A DNA stretch of 64,000 bases from Rhodobacter sp. (GCA_020637555.1 JACKKF010000013.1:584001-648000); one strand, 5' to 3'; positions 49,239-58,492 are shown, counted from the stretch's first letter. Numbers and translations are program-made. The notes: generated by a model not told the origin, from the letters alone.

Positions 49239-50618
49239 CTAGCCCACGACCTCGGTCAGGGCGCCGTCCATGGCGTCGGTGATCTGGTCGATCTGATCGG
49301 CCGTCACCACCAGCGCCGGGCTCAGGCACAGCGTGTTGTTGAACCCGGGCAACGAGCGGTTGGTCATGCCGATCTGCACGCCGCGCTTCATCACCGCGCC
49401 CGTCACCGCCGCGACCAGCTTTTCGTCGAGCGGCTCTTTCGTGGTGCGGTCCTTGACCAGCTCGGCGCCACAGAACAACCCGCGCCCGCGCACATCGCCG
49501 ATGACTGCGTGCTTTTCCATCAGCGCGTGCAGATTGGCGACCAGGCGGTCGCCCATCGCCAGCGTGTTGGCCAGCAGGTTCTCGTCCTCGATGATGCGCA
49601 TGTTCTCGATTGCTGCCGCCGGCCCCGAGGTGCAGCCGCCAAAGGTCGAGATGTCGCGGAAATACCCCATCGGATCCGAGGCGTTGTCCTTGAACATGTC
49701 GAACACGGCCTCGGTCGTCACGGTGCAGGAAATCGCCGCATAGCCCGACGCGACCCCCTTGGCCATGGTGACGATGTCGGGCTGGATGCCATAGTTCTGA
49801 TAGCCGAACCACACGCCCGTCCGGCCGACCCCGCAGACCACCTCGTCGATGATCAGAAGCACACCGTATTTCCTGCATATCTCCTGCACGCGCGGCCAGT
49901 AGCCATCGGGTGGCGTGATGACGCCGCCACCTGCCGTCACCGGCTCCAGGATGATCGCGCCCACGGTATCCGCGCCCTCGCGCAGGATCACCTCTTCGAT
50001 CGCATTCGCGGCGCGCAGGCCATAGTCGGCCACATCGCCCCACTGGCTGCGGTATTCCAGGCAATGCGGCACCGGCACGAACCCGTCGGGGAAGGGGCCG
50101 TATTGCATCTTGCGCTCATCCTGCCCGCCTGAGGCCAGGCAGGCGATGGTCGTGCCGTGATAGTCGCGCTCGCGATACAGGATCTTCCATTTCTTGCCGC
50201 CGTGCTGACGATGCGCGATCTGGCGCACCATCTTGTAGGCCTTCTCGTTCGCTTCCGAGCCCGAGTTGGAATAATAGACCCGGCTCATCCCTGGCATCTT
50301 TTCGATCAGCATCCGGGCAAAGATCGCACCCGGCACCGACCCGGCGGCGCCGGCGAAATAGTTCATCTTGACCAGTTGATCGCGCACCGCATTGGCGATG
50401 CTCTCGCGGCCATAGCCGACATTCACCGTCCAGACCCCGCCGGACACCGCGTCCAGGGTTTCCTTGCCGCTGGCATCCCACACGCGCAGGCCCTTGCCTT
50501 CGACGATGACGCGCGGGTCCACGGTCTCAAAGGGTTTGTGCTGGGTCAGATGGTGCCACACATGTGCGCGGTCGGCTTCGACCACCGCGCCGATATCGTT
50601 GAACGTCGCGGTGTCCAT
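49239..50618 (-). CDS. tpa: Taurine-pyruvate aminotransferase
   Basis: Tpa transfers the amino group of taurine to pyruvate, giving sulfoacetaldehyde and alanine. The 459-residue class III aminotransferase has WTVNVGYGRESIANAVRDQL, the GSEANEKAYKMVRQIAHRQH region, and ERDYHGTTIACLASGGQDER. The PLP lysine is in VTMAKGVASGYAAISC near residue 288; LLIIDEVVCGVGRTG binds the cofactor ring. The ATG at 50618 is supported by GGGGAGA; an upstream in-frame start at 50678 would extend into the control region. Gene context (TauR, Xsc, Pta) decides for taurine over other omega-amino acids. A paired-repeat operator lies 81 bases upstream. Confidence 0.92.
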   Translation of the reverse strand: MDTATFNDIGAVVEADRAHVWHHLTQHKPFETVDPRVIVEGKGLRVWDASGKETLDAVSGGVWTVNVGYGRESIANAVRDQLVKMNYFAGAAGSVPGAIFARMLIEKMPGMSRVYYSNSGSEANEKAYKMVRQIAHRQHGGKKWKILYRERDYHGTTIACLASGGQDERKMQYGPFPDGFVPVPHCLEYRSQWGDVADYGLRAANAIEEVILREGADTVGAIILEPVTAGGGVITPPDGYWPRVQEICRKYGVLLIIDEVVCGVGRTGVWFGYQNYGIQPDIVTMAKGVASGYAAISCTVTTEAVFDMFKDNASDPMGYFRDISTFGGCTSGPAAAIENMRIIEDENLLANTLAMGDRLVANLHALMEKHAVIGDVRGRGLFCGAELVKDRTTKEPLDEKLVAAVTGAVMKRGVQIGMTNRSLPGFNNTLCLSPALVVTADQIDQITDAMDGALTEVVG

Positions 50619-50699
50619 CGCGCGTTTCTCCCCCTGATGTGCCGCCCCGACCGGCAGCGTTGTCCGACCTTCGATCATCGTCTGTCGGCAGGCTTGCGG

Positions 50700-50732
50700 A
50701 TAGGGCCAGATATGCCCTAATCATAAGCCCAG
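50700..50732 (-). promoter_or_regulatory. Candidate TauR operator upstream of tpa
   Basis: Read toward tpa, the direct repeats are CTGGGCTTAT (50732-50723) and CTGGCCCTAT (50709-50700), exactly 23 bases apart. They resemble the CTGGACYTAA repeats that I recall being described for TauR in Rhodobacter capsulatus. The same pair with the same spacing stands before xsc. The tauR start is 38 bases away on the other side, so autoregulation is possible. Confidence 0.65.
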
Positions 50733-50770
50733 AGGGCGCAATCGGCGGCCGGCTGCTCAAGGACCCGTCG

Positions 50771-52240
50771 ATGATCTCAGTGGAGTGCTTCCTGCTCGAT
50801 CCCAACCGGGGCGGGACCTTGCAGAACCGCATCCGGCAAATGGTGGCCGAGGGGATCCTTGCCGGCCGTCTCAGACCGGGCGAAAGGATGCCCTCCAGTC
50901 GCCGGCTGGCCGAACATCTGGGGGTCAGCCGCATCACCGTGACGCTGGCCTATACCGACCTGGTGGCGGACGACTATCTGCGCGCGCAGGGGCGGTCCGG
51001 CTATTTCGTTTCCGAAAACGCCCCGCAACCGGGTGATTTCCCCGAGGTCGGCGCGCGCGGCACCGATGCGGTGGACTGGTCGCGCGCGCTGGGCCACCGC
51101 CCGGCCAGCGGGCAGTTGAGCATGGGCAAGCCCCGCAACTGGCGCGACTTCCGCTTTCCCTTTGTCTATGGGCAGGCGGATCCGGCCTTGTTCGATCATG
51201 CGAACTGGCGGGGCTGCATGATCCAGGCGCTGGGGCAAAAGGACTTTGCCCGCATGACCGACGATCAGTTCGAACAGGACGATCCGGGCCTTCTGGAATA
51301 TATCGCGCGCCATACCTTGCCCCGGCGCGGCATCCTGGCGCGCGGGGACGAGATTCTGGTGACGCTGGGCGCGCAGAACGCGCTGTGGCTGACGGCGCAA
51401 CTGTTGCTGAACCAGCGCCGCAGCGCCGGGATCGAGGACCCTGGCTATCCCGGCCTGCGCGAAATCCTGAACCAGACCCGCTGCCGCGTGCAGGGAATCC
51501 CCGTGGGGCCGCGCGGGCTGGATCCGGTGGCGCTGCCCGAAGGGCTGGACGTGTTGTTCTGCACCCCGTCGCACCATTGCCCCACCGGCGCGACGATGCC
51601 CCTGGATGCCCGCCACGCGCTGCTCAAGGTCGCCAACGAGCGCGGGATGCTGGTGATCGAGGACGACTATGAATTCGAGATCAGCCCGGACCGCGCGCCC
51701 TTGCCGGCCCTCAAGTCGCTGGACCGTGAAGGGCGGGTGATCCACATCGGCAGCTTTTCAAAGTCGCTGTTCCCGGGCTTGCGGCTGGGTTTCCTGGTCG
51801 GGCCCGCGCCCTTCATCCGCGAAGCGCGCGCCCTGCGGGCCACGGTCCTGCGCCACCCGCCGGGCCTGTTGCAGCGCGCCGCCGCGCATTTCCTGTCGCT
51901 GGGGCACTATGATGCGATGCTGCGCCGGCTGACACGGGCCTTTGCCACCCGGCGCTCGGTCATGCTGGGTGCGGCCGAGGAACACGGCCTGACCGTCGCC
52001 GGCGCCACCGAGGACGGAGGGTCGAGCCTGTGGATGCGCACGCCAAAGGGGGTGAGCGCGGTGGAACTGGCGCGTCTGCTCAAGGACCGAAGCGTCCTGA
52101 TCGAACCGGGGACACCGTTTTTCAGCACCGCGCATGCGGGCGACGGGTTCTACCGCATCGCCTATTCGTCGATCACCTCGGAACGCATCCCCGAGGGGAT
52201 TCAGCGCATCGCCGGCGCACAGGCGACACTGGTGCGCTGA
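50771..52240 (+). CDS. tauR: MocR/GntR-type regulator TauR
   Basis: The 489-residue protein fuses a GntR winged helix-turn-helix (LQNRIRQMVAEGILAGRLRP, then MPSSRRLAEHLGVSRITVT) to an aminotransferase-like domain. The PLP lysine lies in IHIGSFSKSLFPGLRLGFLV near residue 330, and FCTPSHHCPTGATMPLDARH is the usual substrate-pocket region. The first ATG with suitable length is 50771. Such proteins sense an amino compound as a PLP adduct. Its place between tpa and xsc, and the repeats before both, identify it as the taurine regulator, probably an activator as in Rhodobacter capsulatus. Confidence 0.88.
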   Translation: MISVECFLLDPNRGGTLQNRIRQMVAEGILAGRLRPGERMPSSRRLAEHLGVSRITVTLAYTDLVADDYLRAQGRSGYFVSENAPQPGDFPEVGARGTDAVDWSRALGHRPASGQLSMGKPRNWRDFRFPFVYGQADPALFDHANWRGCMIQALGQKDFARMTDDQFEQDDPGLLEYIARHTLPRRGILARGDEILVTLGAQNALWLTAQLLLNQRRSAGIEDPGYPGLREILNQTRCRVQGIPVGPRGLDPVALPEGLDVLFCTPSHHCPTGATMPLDARHALLKVANERGMLVIEDDYEFEISPDRAPLPALKSLDREGRVIHIGSFSKSLFPGLRLGFLVGPAPFIREARALRATVLRHPPGLLQRAAAHFLSLGHYDAMLRRLTRAFATRRSVMLGAAEEHGLTVAGATEDGGSSLWMRTPKGVSAVELARLLKDRSVLIEPGTPFFSTAHAGDGFYRIAYSSITSERIPEGIQRIAGAQATLVR

Positions 52241-52261
52241 CCTGGGCCCGGGCCCGGCGAT

Positions 52262-52294
52262 CTGGCGCTAAGTTTCTGGCCCCGCTGGCCCTAA
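52262..52294 (+). promoter_or_regulatory. Candidate TauR operator upstream of xsc
   Basis: Direct repeats CTGGCGCTAA (52262-52271) and CTGGCCCTAA (52285-52294) are 23 bases apart, start to start, and read toward xsc. The promoter-proximal repeat ends 85 bases before the xsc ATG, close to the 81 bases found for tpa. The proximal repeats of the two sites differ at one base. Confidence 0.65.
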
Positions 52295-52379
52295 ACATTC
52301 GCGGGCCGATCGCCCAATCTGAGACCAGACCACGCGGCCCGCATTTCGGCCCGCCCCAGACTCTCAAGGATCCAGTCCC

Positions 52380-54155
52380 ATGAAGATGACTACCGAGGAA
52401 GCCTTCGTCAAAGTCCTGCAGCGCCATGGTATCGAACATGCGTTTGGCATCATCGGTTCGGCCTTCATGCCGATTTCCGATCTGTTCCCCAAGGCCGGCA
52501 TCACCTTCTGGGATTGTGCGCACGAAGGCTCGGGCGGGATGATGGCGGATGGCTACACCCGGGCCTCGGGCAAGATGTCGATGATGATCGCGCAGAACGG
52601 GCCGGGGATCACCAACTTTGTCACCGCGGTCAAGACCGCCTACTGGAACCATACGCCGCTGCTTCTGGTCACGCCGCAGGCCGCGAACAAGACGATCGGA
52701 CAGGGCGGGTTCCAGGAAGTCGAACAGATGGCCCTGTTCAAGGACATGGTCGCCTATCAGGAAGAGGTCCGCGACCCCTCGCGCATCGCCGAGGTCCTGA
52801 ACCGGGTGATCGTCAACGCCCATCGCCGTTCGGCCCCGGCGCAGATCAACGTGCCGCGCGATGTCTGGACCCAGGTGATCGACATCGCGCTGCCCGCCGT
52901 GGTCGAATTCGAACGCCCGGGCGGCGGTTCCGGCGCCGTGGCCGAGGCCGCCCGATTGCTGACCGAGGCCAGGTTCCCGGTCATCCTGAACGGCGCAGGC
53001 GTCGTGCTGGGTGGCGCGATTCCGGCGTCGATGGCGCTGGCGGAACGACTGGATGCGCCGGTGTGCGTGGGCTATCAGCACAACGATGCCTTCCCCGGCT
53101 CGCACCCGCTGTTCGCCGGGCCCCTGGGTTACAATGGCTCCAGGGCCGGGATGGAACTGATCGCCAAGGCCGATGTGGTGCTGTGCCTGGGCACCCGGCT
53201 CAATCCGTTCTCGACCTTGCCGGGATATGGGATCGACTATTGGCCCAAGGACGCCAAGATCATCCAGGTGGATATCAACCCCGACCGGATCGGCCTGACA
53301 AAGACCGTCAGCGTGGGCATCGTCGGTGATGCGAGGCAGGTGGCCGAGGGCATTCTTGACCAGCTGGGCGAACACGCGGGCGACGCGGGCCGGGCCGAGC
53401 GCAAGGCCGAAATCGCACAGCGCAAGAGTGCCTGGGCGCAGCAGCTTGCCTCGATGGATCACGAGGATGACGACCCCGGCACCACCTGGAACCAGCGTGC
53501 GCGCGATGCGAAACCGGACTGGATGAGCCCCCGCATGGCCTGGCGCGCGATCCAGTCGGCGCTGCCGAAAGAGGCGATCATCTCGTCCGACATCGGCAAC
53601 AACTGTGCCATCGGCAACGCCTATCCGTCGTTCGAGAGCGGGCGCAAATACCTGGCGCCGGGTTTGTTCGGACCCTGCGGCTATGGCCTGCCGTCGATCG
53701 TCGGCGCCAAGATCGGCTGCCCGGATGTTCCGGTGGTGGGCTTTTCGGGGGACGGGGCGTTCGGCATCGCGGTGACCGAACTGACCGCCATCGGTCGCGC
53801 GGAATGGCCGGCAATCACCATGGTCGTGTTCCGCAACTATCAATGGGGCGCGGAAAAGCGGAATTCCACGCTGTGGTATGACGACAATTTCGTCGGCACG
53901 GAACTGGACACCGGCGTCACCTATGCCGGCATCGCCCGGGCCTGCGGTTTGCAGGGGGTGCAGGCCAGGACCATGGAGGACCTGACGGCCGCCCTGACGC
54001 AGGCGATCGAGGATCAGATGAAGCACGGCAAGACCACGCTCATCGAGGCCCTGATCAACCAGGAGCTGGGCGAACCCTTCCGCCGCGACGCGATGAAGAA
54101 ACCCGTCGTGGTGGCCGGGATCGACGCCGCGGACATGCGGCCGCAAAAGGGATGA
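52380..54155 (+). CDS. xsc: Sulfoacetaldehyde acetyltransferase
   Basis: Xsc is a thiamine diphosphate enzyme that splits sulfoacetaldehyde with phosphate into acetyl phosphate and sulfite. The 591-residue protein begins MTTEEAFVKVLQRHGIEHAF and has IIGSAFMPISDLFPKAGITF, CAHEGSGGMMADGYTRASGK with the ThDP-activating glutamate near residue 49, and AQNGPGITNFVTAVKTAYWN. The ThDP/magnesium motif GDGAFGIAVTELTAIG to NYQWG spans about residues 456-486. These segments are specific to Xsc rather than acetolactate synthase. Its stop overlaps the exporter gene. Confidence 0.95.
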   Translation: MKMTTEEAFVKVLQRHGIEHAFGIIGSAFMPISDLFPKAGITFWDCAHEGSGGMMADGYTRASGKMSMMIAQNGPGITNFVTAVKTAYWNHTPLLLVTPQAANKTIGQGGFQEVEQMALFKDMVAYQEEVRDPSRIAEVLNRVIVNAHRRSAPAQINVPRDVWTQVIDIALPAVVEFERPGGGSGAVAEAARLLTEARFPVILNGAGVVLGGAIPASMALAERLDAPVCVGYQHNDAFPGSHPLFAGPLGYNGSRAGMELIAKADVVLCLGTRLNPFSTLPGYGIDYWPKDAKIIQVDINPDRIGLTKTVSVGIVGDARQVAEGILDQLGEHAGDAGRAERKAEIAQRKSAWAQQLASMDHEDDDPGTTWNQRARDAKPDWMSPRMAWRAIQSALPKEAIISSDIGNNCAIGNAYPSFESGRKYLAPGLFGPCGYGLPSIVGAKIGCPDVPVVGFSGDGAFGIAVTELTAIGRAEWPAITMVVFRNYQWGAEKRNSTLWYDDNFVGTELDTGVTYAGIARACGLQGVQARTMEDLTAALTQAIEDQMKHGKTTLIEALINQELGEPFRRDAMKKPVVVAGIDAADMRPQKG

Positions 54156-54898
54156 CACTGCCCTTCGGGCTGGGACCCGAGGCCGCCGCGTTCATGGCGG
54201 CGGTCATCTTTGCCGCGGCTTTCGTGCGGGGGTATTCCGGGTTCGGCTATCCGGTGCTGGTGATCGCCGCCGGGGCCCTGGTCATGAACCCGCTGGTTCT
54301 GGTCCCGGTGGCGGTGTTCGGCGATCTGGTGCTTTGCATCCAGCATTGGCGCGCGGCGCGACCGCATGTGCACTGGCCCACGGTGATCCGGCTGGTGATC
54401 GGGGCGGCGATTGGCCTGTTGCCGGGGCTCTGGGCGCTGGGACAGGTCGACGAACAGACCGCCCGCATCGTCATCGGCGCGGCCGTTCTGCTGGCCGCGC
54501 TGGTGATGCTGAGCGGCTGGACCTTGCCCGGGCGCGCCGGCCCATCGGTCACGCTGGGCATGGGGGTGCTGTCGGGGCTGGCCGCGCCGGCGGGGGTGGC
54601 GGGACCGCCCGTCGTGGCCTTGGCGACGGCACTGGGGTTGGCGCCGCTGGCGTTCCGGGCGACGCTGCTGGGATATTTCATCGCGCTGGATTCGCTGACG
54701 TTCGGTCAGTTCGCGCTGGCGGGGCGCATCGATGTGCAGGGCCTGTGGGCGGCGCTGCTGTCGGTGCCGCTGGTGGTGATCGGCAGCTGGTGGGGCGCGC
54801 GGCAGGTGCATCGCGCGGATCCGCTGACCTTTCGGCGGGTCACCATCGGCATCCTGATCGCGATGGCGGCGATCGGCCTGGGGCGGGCGCTGCTATGA
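54152..54898 (+). CDS. tauE: TauE/SafE-family sulfite exporter
   Basis: The 248-residue membrane protein has seven to eight helices and the duplicated TauE/SafE pattern (AFVRGYSGFGYPVLVIAAGA near residue 24, then GLAAPAGVAGPPVVALATAL near residue 147). Members export sulfite or sulfonated compounds. It is coupled to xsc by ATGA, which fits removal of the sulfite that Xsc releases. No sulfite dehydrogenase gene is visible in the window. Confidence 0.87.
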   Translation: MTLPFGLGPEAAAFMAAVIFAAAFVRGYSGFGYPVLVIAAGALVMNPLVLVPVAVFGDLVLCIQHWRAARPHVHWPTVIRLVIGAAIGLLPGLWALGQVDEQTARIVIGAAVLLAALVMLSGWTLPGRAGPSVTLGMGVLSGLAAPAGVAGPPVVALATALGLAPLAFRATLLGYFIALDSLTFGQFALAGRIDVQGLWAALLSVPLVVIGSWWGARQVHRADPLTFRRVTIGILIAMAAIGLGRALL

Positions 54899-54927
54899 GG
54901 GCCGACACCCTCCGCGGCGGGGCGTGG

Positions 54928-55797
54928 TCAGGCCGCGTTGACCATCGCCAGTGTGACGGCGGTGGCTGCGACGATGTCGTCCACACGCGCCCCGCGCGAC
55001 AGGTCGCAGACCGGTTTGGCAAAGCCCTGAAGGAACGGACCGACCGCCTGTGCGCCGCCCAGTTCCTGCATCAGCTTGTAGGCGATGTTGCCCGCGTCCA
55101 GATCCGGGAAGATCAGCGTGTTCGCGGGGGGCGCGTCATGGCCCTTCTTGGCGCCGATCGCGGCGTTGAGCGCGGCATCGGCCTGAACGGGCCCGGCAAA
55201 ACCGCAGGCCTCGGCCGCCGCGCGCACGCGGTCGACCGACGGGCCACTGCCGGACGAGCCGGTCGAGTAGCTGAGCATCGCGACCCGGGCGTCGCCCAGA
55301 AGCGCGCGTGCCGACGCGGCCGAGGCCCGGGCGATATCCGCCAGTTGCCGGGCGTCGGGATCGGTGTTGACCGCGCAATCGGCAAAGACCAGATCCCGCC
55401 CGTCCGGCATCAGCATCAGAAAGAAGCTGGACGGCGTTTCCACCCCATCGGCCATGCCGATGGCGAGTGCGGCCGCCTCGATCACGCGGCGCGTGGCGCT
55501 GGCGGCGCCGGCAACCATGGCGTCGGCTTCACCGGCCGAGACCATGGCCGCCGCGCGGATCAGCGGCTTGTCCAGCATCCGCAGGGCCAGCGCCGGTTTC
55601 AGCCCGGGACGGTTGGCCAGAAGGCGATCGACATAGGCCTCGGCCGGGCCGGCGTCGGCCAGCGCGACGGGCTGCGCCAGCCCCTCGGCTTCCAGCCGGC
55701 GGGTGGCCTCGACAATGCGGGGATCGTCCGTTTCGGGCAGGATCACCCGCGCCTTTCGGGTTTTCGCCGTGGCGATGGCCTGTTCCAGAACCCTCAT
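54928..55797 (-). CDS. pta: Phosphate acetyltransferase (short form)
   Basis: Pta converts acetyl phosphate from Xsc to acetyl-CoA. The 289-residue protein is the short form without the N-terminal regulatory domain. Features are RKARVILPETDDPRIVEATR at the N-terminus, ADAMVAGAASATRRVIEAAA near residue 90, MLSYSTGSSGSGPSVDRVRA near residue 180 and ANTLIFPDLDAGNIAYKLMQ near residue 230. The ATG at 55797 follows GGAGGG; a start 15 bases earlier is less likely. It is convergent with the xsc-tauE pair and divergent from citrate synthase with only 38 bases between. Confidence 0.92.
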   Translation of the reverse strand: MRVLEQAIATAKTRKARVILPETDDPRIVEATRRLEAEGLAQPVALADAGPAEAYVDRLLANRPGLKPALALRMLDKPLIRAAAMVSAGEADAMVAGAASATRRVIEAAALAIGMADGVETPSSFFLMLMPDGRDLVFADCAVNTDPDARQLADIARASAASARALLGDARVAMLSYSTGSSGSGPSVDRVRAAAEACGFAGPVQADAALNAAIGAKKGHDAPPANTLIFPDLDAGNIAYKLMQELGGAQAVGPFLQGFAKPVCDLSRGARVDDIVAATAVTLAMVNAA

Positions 55798-55835
55798 CGT
55801 TCCCTCCGTCACCGATCAACCGGGAGACTGCCGAT

Positions 55836-56984
55836 ATGACCGAGACCGTCAAGATCAACCGTGGCCTGAAGGGCGTCTATTTCGAGCGTTCCGGCATTTC
55901 CGACATTGACGGCCGTGCCGGGATGCTGACCTATCGCGGCTATTCGATCCACGACCTCGCCACGCACGCCACCTTTGAGGAGGTCTGCTATCTGCTGGTG
56001 CATGGCGAATTGCCCGACGCCGCGCAACTGGCCGCGTTCGATGCGGCGCTGAAGGCCGGGCGCGTGCTGCCCGGAGCGGTGCACGATATCATCCGGGCCT
56101 GCGCGCACGGGCATCCGATGGATGTGTTGCGCACCGCCGTTTCGGCCCTGGCCGCGCTGGAACCGGATAGCCAGGACGCCAGCGAAGCGGGTTTCATCCG
56201 CAACGGCATCCGCCTGACGGCGCAGGTGCCGATGATCATCGCCGCCCACGAGGCGATCCGCAACGGGCGTGCCCCGGTCGATCCGGACCCCGCGTTGAGC
56301 CATGCCGCGAACTGGCTGTGGATGCTCAAGGGCGAGAAACCCAGCGCCGATGCGGCACGTCTGGCCGATGTGGATTTCATCCTGCATGCCGAACACGGGT
56401 CCAACGCCTCGAGCTTTGCGGCGCGCGTCACTGTCGGGACCGAGGCCAACCTGCATGGCGCGATGGTCAGTGCGCTGTCCACCCTGGCCGGGCCCGCCCA
56501 TGGTGGCGCGGCCGAGGACGTGATGAAAATGGTCCACGAGATCGGCAGCCCCGACAAGGCCGCCGCCTATGTCGCCGCCAAGCGCGCGGCGAAAGAGGCT
56601 GTCACCGGCTTTGGCCACCGCGTCTATCGCGCCGAGGACCCCCGCGCCCGCCACATGCGCGAGGGCGTGCGCAAGCTGGGCGAGGAAATGGGCGAACCCG
56701 GATGGTATGAGATCCTTCAGGCCGTGGTCGCGGCGATGCAGCCCTACGCGCGCCACGGGCTGAACGTGAACGTCGATTTCTATTCGGGTGTGATCTATCA
56801 GCTCCACGGTATCCCCATGGATCTGTATGTGCCCATCTTTGCCATCGGCCGGATGCCCGGCTGGCTGGCGCAGTGTCTCGAACAGCGGCGCGGCAATATC
56901 CTGATCCGCCCGCTGACGCTCTACGATGGCGCCGCGCCGCGCGACTGGGTGGCGATCGAGGACCGTCAGGTCACGCGCAGGTAA
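55836..56984 (+). CDS. Citrate synthase, short type (citrate/2-methylcitrate synthase)
   Basis: The enzyme condenses an acyl-CoA with oxaloacetate. The 382-residue length fits the short citrate/2-methylcitrate synthase group rather than the longer hexameric GltA. The active-site residues are in DFILHAEHGSNASSFAARV near residue 185, GPAHGGAAEDVMKMVHE near residue 220, FGHRVYRAEDPRARHM near residue 260 and LNVNVDFYSGVIYQLHGIP near residue 310. GGGAGA precedes the ATG. It diverges from pta, so acetyl-CoA from taurine may be the substrate; methylcitrate synthase activity cannot be excluded. Its last 19 bases overlap the convergent multicopper oxidase. Confidence 0.88.
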   Translation: MTETVKINRGLKGVYFERSGISDIDGRAGMLTYRGYSIHDLATHATFEEVCYLLVHGELPDAAQLAAFDAALKAGRVLPGAVHDIIRACAHGHPMDVLRTAVSALAALEPDSQDASEAGFIRNGIRLTAQVPMIIAAHEAIRNGRAPVDPDPALSHAANWLWMLKGEKPSADAARLADVDFILHAEHGSNASSFAARVTVGTEANLHGAMVSALSTLAGPAHGGAAEDVMKMVHEIGSPDKAAAYVAAKRAAKEAVTGFGHRVYRAEDPRARHMREGVRKLGEEMGEPGWYEILQAVVAAMQPYARHGLNVNVDFYSGVIYQLHGIPMDLYVPIFAIGRMPGWLAQCLEQRRGNILIRPLTLYDGAAPRDWVAIEDRQVTRR

Positions 56985-58342
56985 CCCGCCAGTCCGGTTT
57001 TCTGGTGTTCGATGACATGGCAATGAAAGGCCCAGTCGCCGGGGTTGTCGGCGACGAGGGCCACGTCCATCGTCTCGTATTGCAGCAGCAGGGCGGTGTC
57101 GGTCCAGTTGCGCGCAATGTCGCGCAGATTGGATGTGAGCGGCAGAAAGGACATGCCGTGCAGGTGGATCGGGTGGTCGTTGGGGCTCTCGTTCCTGAGT
57201 CGCAGGATATAGGTGCGCCCGCGTTCCATCGTCGCCAGCGGCCCCGCGCCCGATGCGTCGCCCTGCCACGACACCCGGTTGATCGACCAGAAGGTATAGC
57301 CCAGCGAGCCGCAGTAACCGTCATTCGCCGGTGGGCCGCCCGGGGCCCAGCCGATGACGAACTCGATCACCTCGGGGTCGGACAGGTCGGGCGTGGGCAA
57401 AGGGTTCGGCGGAAGCGGCCGCAGGTCGGCCAGATCGCGCCCCCGGTCCGCACCTGACGCGCGCAGCCGGATCACGGGGCGCAAACCGCCGGGCTGGTCG
57501 TTGAGCACGGCGATTTCGGCGCCTTCGACCGCCGGCATCTTCAGCGCGATATCGGCGCGCTGACCGGGCCCCAGGATCAGCGGTGCGTCGGCGGTGGGCC
57601 AGGGCAGGGGCTGATTCAGCGGGTGGCCATCAAAGGCGATGATCCGGCCCTCGGCGTCCGGCAGGTGCAGCTTGTAGACCCGGGTCGTATCCGTCGCCAC
57701 CAGCCGCAGCCGCACGAGGCCCCCGGCGGGCGCCTCCTCGACGGGGTCAATCTGCCAGTTGGCGGTGTGGACGGCGCCAAAGGTTCCGTCGCGCGCAGCC
57801 CCCCGCGGCGTGTAGAAGGCGATGAACTGGCCGTCGTCACCCAGCCGGAAATCACGCATGTTGACCGGGATGTCGGCGTCAAAGCCGGGGTCCTCGGGTT
57901 CCTCGACGATCAGGATGCCGGTAAGACCCAACGCCATCTGTGCCATCGTGTTGCAATGCGGGTGATACCAGTAGGTGCCCGCATCGGGGGGCGTGAAGTC
58001 GTAGAGATAGCTGTCGCCCTGTCCCATGGGCACCTGCGTCAGATAGGGCACGCCGTCCATCTGCACGGGGATGCGCATCCCGTGCCAGTGCATCGTGGTA
58101 TAGTCGTCAAAGGTATTCACGACCTCGGCCACGAAGCGTTCGCCTTGCCGCAGGCGCAGCACCGGCGGCGGGGCATCGGGCGACAGGCTGACCATCCCCT
58201 CGGTTGGGGCGGTGCCGGTCAGGTCGTAGCGCGCGGACTGGATCGTCAGGCGCAGGGGGGCGGCCAGGGCACGCCGCCCCAGGCCGGCCGTCGCCAGGCC
58301 GACCGCGGCCCCGGTGGACATCAGGAAATGACGGCGCTTCAT
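56966..58342 (-). CDS. Tat-exported multicopper oxidase
   Basis: The 458-residue three-cupredoxin oxidase has a twin-arginine signal (MKRRHFLMSTGAAVGLATAG) ending near RALA. Copper motifs are HWHG near residue 84, YWYHPHCNTM near residue 126, HPIHLHGMSF near residue 389 and HCHVIEHQKTGLAG near residue 440. In the last motif the axial position near type 1 copper is leucine rather than methionine, which usually raises redox potential. No methionine-rich copper-resistance segment is seen, so a laccase-like or FtsP/SufI-like role is open. The gene is divergent from the EamA transporter and overlaps citrate synthase at its 3' end. Confidence 0.9.
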   Translation of the reverse strand: MKRRHFLMSTGAAVGLATAGLGRRALAAPLRLTIQSARYDLTGTAPTEGMVSLSPDAPPPVLRLRQGERFVAEVVNTFDDYTTMHWHGMRIPVQMDGVPYLTQVPMGQGDSYLYDFTPPDAGTYWYHPHCNTMAQMALGLTGILIVEEPEDPGFDADIPVNMRDFRLGDDGQFIAFYTPRGAARDGTFGAVHTANWQIDPVEEAPAGGLVRLRLVATDTTRVYKLHLPDAEGRIIAFDGHPLNQPLPWPTADAPLILGPGQRADIALKMPAVEGAEIAVLNDQPGGLRPVIRLRASGADRGRDLADLRPLPPNPLPTPDLSDPEVIEFVIGWAPGGPPANDGYCGSLGYTFWSINRVSWQGDASGAGPLATMERGRTYILRLRNESPNDHPIHLHGMSFLPLTSNLRDIARNWTDTALLLQYETMDVALVADNPGDWAFHCHVIEHQKTGLAGYLRVT

Positions 58343-58492
58343 GGTGGGCCTCGTTGCCGGGTTAGTTGAGTCTTTTTATCAACCAAATAGCCGAGTCGCA
58401 CCAGAGCGTTTTGCCGCAGTCGGCGCGCGCGTCCTCTTGCCCCCCGGACAGGGGGCGGCGTAAGCATCGGCAGTCACAGGCAGGAGGACCGG

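Noticed and set aside
58361..58384. GTTGA-N9-TCAAC inverted repeat between the multicopper oxidase and the EamA gene
   Set aside because: Arms of five bases with a long spacer are expected by chance, and no second copy was found to support an operator.
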